Source of the DNA: Candidatus Eiseniibacteriota bacterium
GTDB lineage: Bacteria; Eisenbacteria; RBG-16-71-46; JAFGJU01
DNA: 20,573 nt
Direction of reading: 5' to 3'
Assembly: GCA_016928935.1 (NCBI GenBank)
Contig: JAFGJU010000142.1
Location: 1 to 20,573 of the forward strand
Part shown: in pieces, positions 16,134 through 20,573 of the stretch
Position numbering within the stretch: position 1 is the stretch's first letter
Layout: each line of letters opens with the position of its first letter
The notes under the pieces: model-generated
The model's database searches: none
Told to the model about the DNA's origin: nothing
What the model saw: only the letters and a program-made list of their open reading frames with translations
Program-made: the position numbers and the translations under genes

Positions 16134-16232
16134 TAAGTCTGCTCCCTGACCCACCCCGGGCCCGCCCTCTGCCCGCCCCGCGGCGGGTCACAACGACGGC
16201 CTCCCGATACCCGCTCCCGAACCCCGGACCGC

Positions 16233-17654
16233 CTACCTCGCGCCCCTCAGCAGCGTCGATATCTCCTCGGCCAAGGACACTGCCTCGTGCGCGTCAATGC
16301 TCTCCACAATGACTCTCACGACGGGTTCTGTCCTGGACTTCCGGACGTGAAACCACTTGCCTGGCCAGGACATCCTGAGCCCGTCTACTCTGCTTATGGC
16401 GGCCTTCCCGCCGGACGCCTCGGCGGACGAGGCGTCGGCCTGGTGGCCGCCCTCCGGTTTAATTATCGTCCGTCCCTTGAACCGATTGAGCAGAATCGGC
16501 TTAACGGAATCCATGGAGATGCCTTCCGCGTCCACCTTCTTCTTCACCATGTGGTAGCGCGGGAAAGCCGCGTCCAGCTCCGACAGCGGCTTCCCAGTCT
16601 CCGCCATGTACTGGAGCACCAGGGCCATGCCCACGAGGCCGTCCCTGCCGTAATGCAGGGCAGGCAGGATGACCCCACCGTTACCCTCGCCACCCACGAT
16701 GCTTCCGGTCTTCTTCATCTTGGCCACGACGTGGGCCTCGCCCACCTTGGTCCTGTAAAGGCGGCATCGGCGAGCCCGCACTACGTCTTCCAGGGCCGCC
16801 GTCGTCGACACGTTCGTTGAAACATGTCCCCTCTTCTTCGAAAGCACGAAGGCGGCGGCCAGGCAAACGGTCCTTTCCTCACCCAACGCGTTACCGTTTT
16901 CGGTCACCATGGAAAGCCTGTCCGCGTCGGGGTCCATGGCGAATCCCACGTCCATTTTCTCACGGCACACCCTGTCCCTGAGCCCGCCAAGGTTCTCGGC
17001 CACCGGTTCGGCACCCCTGGGGAACAGACCCGTGGGCTCGCACGCGATTTCCAGCACCTCGCAGCCGAGGGCTCTAAGAAGCCCGCGGGCCGCCTCGCCC
17101 CCGGCGCCGTTGCAGCAGTCAACCGCCACGCGGAAGCGCCGCGCGGCAACAGTCTCCCTATTTATGAGGTCAAGCTCCAGAATCCTCGAAATGTGACGGC
17201 TGATGGCGTCGCCGTCCTTGGTGACTTTCCCCAGCTCGCGGTAGCTGGCGTAGTTGATTCCGCCCTTCTTGTAGAGCCGTAGGAGCTGGCCGCCCTGGTC
17301 GTCGTTCAGGAACACGCCGTCTGAAGACATGAACTTGAGTGCGTTCCACTGTTCGGGATTGTGACTTGCGGTCACGGCTATTCCACCGGCCGCCCCCAGT
17401 TCCTCCACGGCCACCTGGACGGTCGGAGTCGGACAGATGCCCACCTCTATCACGTCGGAGCCGCCGGCCACCAGCCCCGATATCACGGCGTGCTTGATCA
17501 TCTCGCCCGACACCCGCGAGTCCTTTCCGACGACCACCTTCCCACGCTTGACGAGCGTCGAGAAAGCAGACCCGAACCGGCAGGCCAGCTCGGGCGTAAA
17601 CGTCTCGCCCACTATCCCCCTCACACCCGAAACGCCAATCATCAGACCTTTCAA
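16233..17654 (-). CDS. glmM: Phosphoglucosamine mutase (GlmM-type phosphohexomutase)
   Basis: A 473-residue alpha-D-phosphohexomutase that converts glucosamine-6-phosphate to glucosamine-1-phosphate. Catalytic Ser97 lies in TASHNP, the Mg loop DPDADR is at 241-246, the sugar-binding loop is GGEGNGG (321-327), and the phosphate-binding loop is RKSRTEP (438-444). The start is TTG at 17652-17654, with AAGGAG 6 nt upstream; an ATG four codons in has worse spacing. Placing it beside glmS favours glucosamine over mannose substrates, although the RKSRTEP loop also occurs in archaeal-type mutases. Residues 402-419 form an unusual low-complexity insertion (GGHQADASSAEASGGKAA) just before the phosphate-binding domain. 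They are encoded by a nested palindrome. The remainder of the protein looks intact. Confidence 0.93.
   Translation of the reverse strand: MKGLMIGVSGVRGIVGETFTPELACRFGSAFSTLVKRGKVVVGKDSRVSGEMIKHAVISGLVAGGSDVIEVGICPTPTVQVAVEELGAAGGIAVTASHNPEQWNALKFMSSDGVFLNDDQGGQLLRLYKKGGINYASYRELGKVTKDGDAISRHISRILELDLINRETVAARRFRVAVDCCNGAGGEAARGLLRALGCEVLEIACEPTGLFPRGAEPVAENLGGLRDRVCREKMDVGFAMDPDADRLSMVTENGNALGEERTVCLAAAFVLSKKRGHVSTNVSTTAALEDVVRARRCRLYRTKVGEAHVVAKMKKTGSIVGGEGNGGVILPALHYGRDGLVGMALVLQYMAETGKPLSELDAAFPRYHMVKKKVDAEGISMDSVKPILLNRFKGRTIIKPEGGHQADASSAEASGGKAAISRVDGLRMSWPGKWFHVRKSRTEPVVRVIVESIDAHEAVSLAEEISTLLRGAR
16398..16451. repeat. 54-bp nested palindrome inserted in frame in glmM
   Basis: The outer arms are GGCGGCC (16398-16404) and GGCCGCC (16445-16451). 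The inner arms are GACGCCTCG (16414-16422) and CGAGGCGTC (16428-16436) around a 5-nt loop, and between them GCC/GGC can also pair. The element is 54 bp, exactly 18 codons in frame, and coincides with residues 402-419 of the mutase, which homologues would not be expected to have. No second copy was found in the window. High local GC makes the outer arms weak evidence; the 9-bp inner arms are stronger. Confidence 0.55.
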
Positions 17655-17841
17655 CGGAGGCTCCTTCTGATGCCTTGTGGAGGCAGCCCGCGGGGGACCC
17701 GCAAAAGACCAGAGCGCCGCAGCTCATAAAACGCGACGTTGGTGCGCGGCCTGGACCCCGCCGGACAGTCCTTCTGTCGGCCAATCTTCGTTCCCGGCGC
17801 CCCGACTCTGCCCAAACCCGGCCCTCGCCCGGCGGAAGGGA

Positions 17842-17917
17842 TGGAGCTGGAGAGCGGAATCGAACCGCTGACCTGCGCATTACGAGTGCGCTGCTCTACC
17901 TGCTGAGCTACTCCAGC
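17842..17917 (-). tRNA. tRNA-Thr (anticodon CGT)
   Basis: A 76-nt cloverleaf with encoded CCA. The acceptor GCTGGAG pairs with CTCCAGC. The anticodon stem GCGCA/TGCGC encloses CTCGTAA, giving CGT, which reads the threonine codon ACG. The T arm is GCGG with GTTCGATT. It lies 69 nt downstream of tRNA-Phe on the same strand. No U-rich terminator was seen before glmM, so read-through into glmM-glmS is possible. Confidence 0.95.
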
Positions 17918-17986
17918 TCTGGAATACGGCTCCGTTCTGAGGGTTCCGGAGGCAAGGTCGCGAGGACGCCGGCCAAACAACATAAC

Positions 17987-18062
17987 TGGTGCGACCCCGC
18001 AGAATTGAACTGCGGACACCCAGATTTTCAGTCTGGTGCTCTACCAACTGAGCTAGGGTCGC
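17987..18062 (-). tRNA. tRNA-Phe (anticodon GAA)
   Basis: A 76-nt cloverleaf with encoded CCA. The acceptor GCGACCC pairs with GGGTCGC and the discriminator is A. The anticodon stem CCAGA/TCTGG encloses CTGAAAA, giving GAA for phenylalanine. It begins about 8 nt after the predicted start of transcription and leads the minus-strand run. Confidence 0.96.
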
Positions 18063-18076
18063 ACCACTCGCTAATA

Positions 18077-18105
18077 TAGATAGCACAAACCGGTGCGGGC
18101 GTCAA
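18077..18105 (-). promoter_or_regulatory. Sigma70-type promoter of tRNA-Phe/tRNA-Thr
   Basis: On the minus strand TTGACG (18100-18105), a 17-nt spacer ending in TGC, and TATCTA (18077-18082) followed by TATTAG. Start predicted near 18070. It may also drive glmM-glmS by read-through. It faces away from the plus-strand promoter at 18163. Confidence 0.85.
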
Positions 18106-18162
18106 CGGCGGAATGCGAAGCCCTGCGGACCCGCGCCCTCCACGTACGGGCAGGCTGTGGGC

Positions 18163-18191
18163 TTGACACAGAGTTGCGATTGCAGTTAGGT
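18163..18191 (+). promoter_or_regulatory. Possible plus-strand promoter for the methyltransferase unit
   Basis: A perfect TTGACA (18163-18168) with TTAGGT after 17 nt, or TAGGTT after 18 nt. The -10 is poor and there is no TGC extension, so it is weaker than the three minus-strand promoters. It is the only good -35 upstream of the plus-strand genes. Confidence 0.45.
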
Positions 18192-18518
18192 TGGGGGTGG
18201 GCAGAGGTGCGGGTAAGTTCAGTAACGGAGCAGTATCGGGTCAGTTCTTCGTAAACGGGCTCGACCGCCTCAGGCCGGTCCCGGACGCTGCAGAAGGAGA
18301 CGGCAGTGAACCCGGCTCATTTTTCGCCGGTGAAGCGGGGGTTCGACGCGAAGAGACCCGACGCCGAGTACGACTATGGGACAGCACGGACTCGCTTCGG
18401 CAGCTGGGCAGGCTCACCCGATGGTGCCGTGCACGTCGCGACGCTGGCTGCAGGCGCGCGAGAATCCGACTGGGAACGGTCGCTGCGCGTCCGCACTCCG
18501 GACTCAAGAGGACCACAC
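18192..18518 (+). other. Leader region of the methyltransferase gene, with an in-frame extension
   Basis: No recognised gene lies in this 327-nt segment. At 18306 a GTG follows AAGGAG at 6-nt spacing and opens a frame that runs for 71 codons straight into the methyltransferase. The encoded residues are rich in Arg, Ala and Gly and match no family I know. It may be an N-terminal extension, the remnant of a lost gene, or an untranslated leader. Confidence 0.35.
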
Positions 18519-19265
18519 ATGACGTACGGCAAAGACTTCGCAGCCATCTATGACCGCAGGTGGGCCTTCTGGGGCCCGAAGATGTGGGCGTTTCTCCACC
18601 CGCTTGTCCGGAGACGGCTCCCCCACGCCAGGTCCTGGCTAGACCTCTGCTGCGGCACCGGTTCCCTTCTTCGTCTCGCAAAGCGCCGGGGGTACACCGT
18701 GACCGGCGTGGACAAGTCGCGGCATCAGATTCGACATGCCCGAAAGAACGTCCCGGGAGCCAGGTTCGTAAGAGGTGACGTCCGCCGGCTTTCTCTTGGG
18801 GGCAAGTTCGACGTAATCACTTGCATGTTTGACAGCTTGAACTATCTCACGGTGAAACGGGACCTGCTGACGGCCTTCCGCGGAGCGCACCGGCATCTTG
18901 CTCCGCGCGGCATCTTCGCATTCGACATGAACACGTTTGAGGGGCTGGAGGACAGGTGGAACAACACAACCGCGACGCAGGACCGGGGCCTCACGCTCAT
19001 CGTCGAGAACACGTTTGACGCAAAGCGTGCCCTGGGTCACTGTCTCATCACGGGATTCATCCGAACGAAGGCCGGTTACCGGAGATTCCAGGAAGAACAC
19101 ATCGAGCGGGGCTACCGCGCCGAGGACATAGAACGCCTCCTTTCCAAGGCAGGATTCGTCTTCAAGAAATGTGATGGTAATTCTCTGGGCCGCGTACGCA
19201 AACGGTCCGGGCGGCTGCTTTACGTGTGTCGTAAGCGCGCCGAGGGACGAAGGAGGGACTCTTGA
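18519..19265 (+). CDS. Class I SAM-dependent methyltransferase, substrate unknown
   Basis: A 248-residue Rossmann-fold methyltransferase. Motif I is LDLCCGTGSLL (41-51), followed by VTGVDKS at the end of beta 2. The acidic loop is GDVRRLSL and the motif IV region is FDVITCMFDSLNYL. The order and spacing fit small-molecule methyltransferases of the Methyltransf_25/11 kind; the acceptor cannot be told. The start at 18519-18521 has AGAGG 8 nt upstream and begins with MTYGKDFAAIYD, the usual opening of this family. The GTG at 18306 has a better ribosome site and would add 71 residues. This is the first plus-strand gene after the polarity switch. Its stop codon overlaps the TTG of the next frame (TTGA), which implies translational coupling. 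Confidence 0.85.
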   Translation: MTYGKDFAAIYDRRWAFWGPKMWAFLHPLVRRRLPHARSWLDLCCGTGSLLRLAKRRGYTVTGVDKSRHQIRHARKNVPGARFVRGDVRRLSLGGKFDVITCMFDSLNYLTVKRDLLTAFRGAHRHLAPRGIFAFDMNTFEGLEDRWNNTTATQDRGLTLIVENTFDAKRALGHCLITGFIRTKAGYRRFQEEHIERGYRAEDIERLLSKAGFVFKKCDGNSLGRVRKRSGRLLYVCRKRAEGRRRDS

Positions 19266-19560
19266 GGCTACTGCTCCAAGTCGGGACGGCTGCATTCTTG
19301 CTGCGTTCGGTCCTGGCGTCACAGGCCTGCATGCAGCCCCAGCCCCCACCTCAGCTGCAAGACACGGCGTTGACCCAGGTCCCGCCGACACGAACGGCGC
19401 GACGCCTCTCCACTAGTCGGCGATGCCCGGACACACGGCCCTGGTGAGGCTGTTGCTGGACCGCGGGGCGGACCCTTCCGCGAGAGGCACGGACGGCGAC
19501 ACGCCAACGGTCCCCGGTCGACTTCGCGGCCGTCCAAGCGGCCCCCCGGCTCGAGGGCAG
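19262..19560 (+). pseudogene. Degraded ankyrin-repeat protein gene
   Basis: A TTG at 19262 overlaps the methyltransferase stop and has a perfect AAGGAGG 5 nt upstream. It opens a signal-peptide-like stretch (RLLLQVGTAAFLLRSVLAS). That frame closes at 19447. Meanwhile another frame encodes clear ankyrin sequence: DTNGATPLH, then a TAG at 19414-19416 where the consensus has Trp (TGG), then PGHTALVRLLLDRGADPSAR and DGDTP. After that, the original frame again looks sensible (PVDFAAVQAA). At least one frameshift, probably two, plus one nonsense codon break the gene. Ankyrin repeats mediate protein binding. The right-hand boundary is approximate. Sequencing or assembly errors are the alternative to true decay. 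Confidence 0.6.
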
Positions 19561-19633
19561 CCACGGCGGGCTCCCCCCTCAGGCCTCACGCCCGGGGATG
19601 ACCCGACAGTCCGAAACCAAGGAGGACGAAGGC

Positions 19634-20573
19634 ATGAAGAAACGCATGGCCAGAGTGGTGGTCTTTGTCTGCGCTCATTTGTGTATTCTCGCGGGCGCAG
19701 TCGAGCTCTCTTTCGCGATTCCAGAGGCTTCAATGCTCGCCCAGAAGTTTCATCTCGCCGGCCCGCGGTCGCAGGAGACGCAGTATTTCCTGATGGAATC
19801 CCAGCTCATCAATTATGCACCGGACGGAACGCGAGCGGGCAAAGACGTCTTCCGTCTCCGCCTCGAGTGCGTTCCGGGCGCAATTGCCGGCAAGGACGGC
19901 GACGAATACACCTGCGCGCGGTTTACCGTTCAGGAAGGAAACGGCCCTGAGAGGGACATACCCACACTCGAGAACTGGAGCTACGTGTTCACGGGCGCGG
20001 GCACGGACAAGAAGGGCCAGGTCTTCGGGATAGAGCACGCCAAGTTCGACGGTCTCACCTACCGCGACGGCGCCGCCATCCCCGCCAGCAAGTCTTACCA
20101 CGTGTACAACGCGTTCATCGACTTCCACGGGTTCTGCAGTCTGTTCCCGGACAGCTCGGTAGACGGCAAGGGCATTCAGGACTTGAAGAGGATCGGCCAG
20201 ACGATCGTACACTCTGCCGCGTTCTCCGAGCCTCCGGTGAACCTCGGAGAGAATGTCTCGGAGGGCTCATTCTTCAAGAACGGGGAGATTACGCTTACGT
20301 TCAAGGGGCTGACTCTCGTGGACGGCAGGCCGTGTGCTCTGGTGGGGTACCACTCCGGTGAGAGCTCTTTCAAGATGATCATGAAGCCCGCTCCGACCAT
20401 GGAAATCGTGACAGTAGGCAGTTCCCACTACAGCGGCGACATCTCCAAGGACCTGGAGACGAACTGGGTTCGGCGGGCCACGATGACGGAACTCGTTGTG
20501 AGCGAAACGACCCTTCCCATGACACCCAGCAAGATAGGCTCCGTCATTGAACGTGCAATACTCATCCGCAACG
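19634..20573 (+). CDS. Secreted protein of unknown function, C-terminus beyond the window
   Basis: The open frame runs from the ATG at 19634 to the window end (313 codons, no stop). AAGGAGG lies 8 nt upstream. The N-terminus is a classic signal peptide: MKKRMAR, then a hydrophobic core (VVVFVCAHLCILAGAVEL), with likely cleavage after SFA near residue 28. The mature part has alternating polar and hydrophobic segments typical of beta-rich exported proteins (ITLTFKGLTLVDGRPCALVGYH, FKMIMKPAPTMEIVTVG). I recognise no domain or catalytic motif, and five or so cysteines might form disulfides. It lies 70-odd nt after the broken ankyrin gene and could be the last member of the methyltransferase unit. 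LepB would process it. Confidence 0.8.
   Translation, partial: MKKRMARVVVFVCAHLCILAGAVELSFAIPEASMLAQKFHLAGPRSQETQYFLMESQLINYAPDGTRAGKDVFRLRLECVPGAIAGKDGDEYTCARFTVQEGNGPERDIPTLENWSYVFTGAGTDKKGQVFGIEHAKFDGLTYRDGAAIPASKSYHVYNAFIDFHGFCSLFPDSSVDGKGIQDLKRIGQTIVHSAAFSEPPVNLGENVSEGSFFKNGEITLTFKGLTLVDGRPCALVGYHSGESSFKMIMKPAPTMEIVTVGSSHYSGDISKDLETNWVRRATMTELVVSETTLPMTPSKIGSVIERAILIRN

Noticed and set aside
16065..16232. glmS ribozyme upstream of glmS
   Set aside because: The conserved core (AGCGCCAGAACUGGC-like and the pseudoknot) is not visible.
17760..17781. Hairpin after tRNA-Thr as a terminator
   Set aside because: Eight base pairs with a bulge and no U-tract; too weak to call.

Overview
This is a chromosomal stretch from a GC-rich, probably uncultured bacterium. 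Almost everything between 1 and about 18,060 is a dense minus-strand run of housekeeping genes. No phage, transposon, CRISPR or insertion-sequence signature was found. The presence of bS21, a DUF5683-type membrane protein, tRNA-Sec and a multi-domain RpoD would fit a lineage of the FCB / candidate-phylum kind (Eisenbacteria- or Latescibacteria-like). That placement is inference, because no rRNA is present.

Reading in the direction of transcription (right to left), the window starts with tRNA-Phe and tRNA-Thr under a clear promoter. Next come glmM and glmS (amino-sugar synthesis for cell wall), ridA, a selenocysteine tRNA (selC), a DUF5683-like membrane protein, lepA, lepB, dnaJ and rsmE. After a strong hairpin, a near-consensus promoter drives rpsU, followed by a structured intergenic segment, mutS2, dnaG and rpoD. 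This is the macromolecular-synthesis (rpsU-dnaG-rpoD) arrangement with mutS2 inserted. A further promoter then drives tRNA-Ile2 and tRNA-Val, which are followed by a C4 zinc-ribbon coiled-coil protein and the first codons of a probable RNase HI gene cut by the window edge.

From 18,160 to the right end the polarity switches to plus. This part looks accessory: a possible promoter, a SAM-dependent methyltransferase with two competing starts, a broken ankyrin-repeat gene coupled to it by a TTGA overlap, and the first 313 codons of an unrecognised secreted protein.

The most interesting observations are: (1) a 54-bp nested palindrome that sits exactly in frame as an 18-codon insertion in glmM, in the manner of protein-invading palindromic elements; (2) a structured intergenic element between rpsU and mutS2, with a long-range closing helix and a terminator-like inner hairpin; (3) an rpsU leader with a 5'-terminal hairpin plus U-run and the Shine-Dalgarno displayed in a hairpin loop; (4) three promoters sharing the same TTGAC-N17-TA architecture with a TGC extension; (5) selC, implying UGA recoding; and (6) the decaying ankyrin gene. 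I did not find a complete, clearly new multi-gene system.
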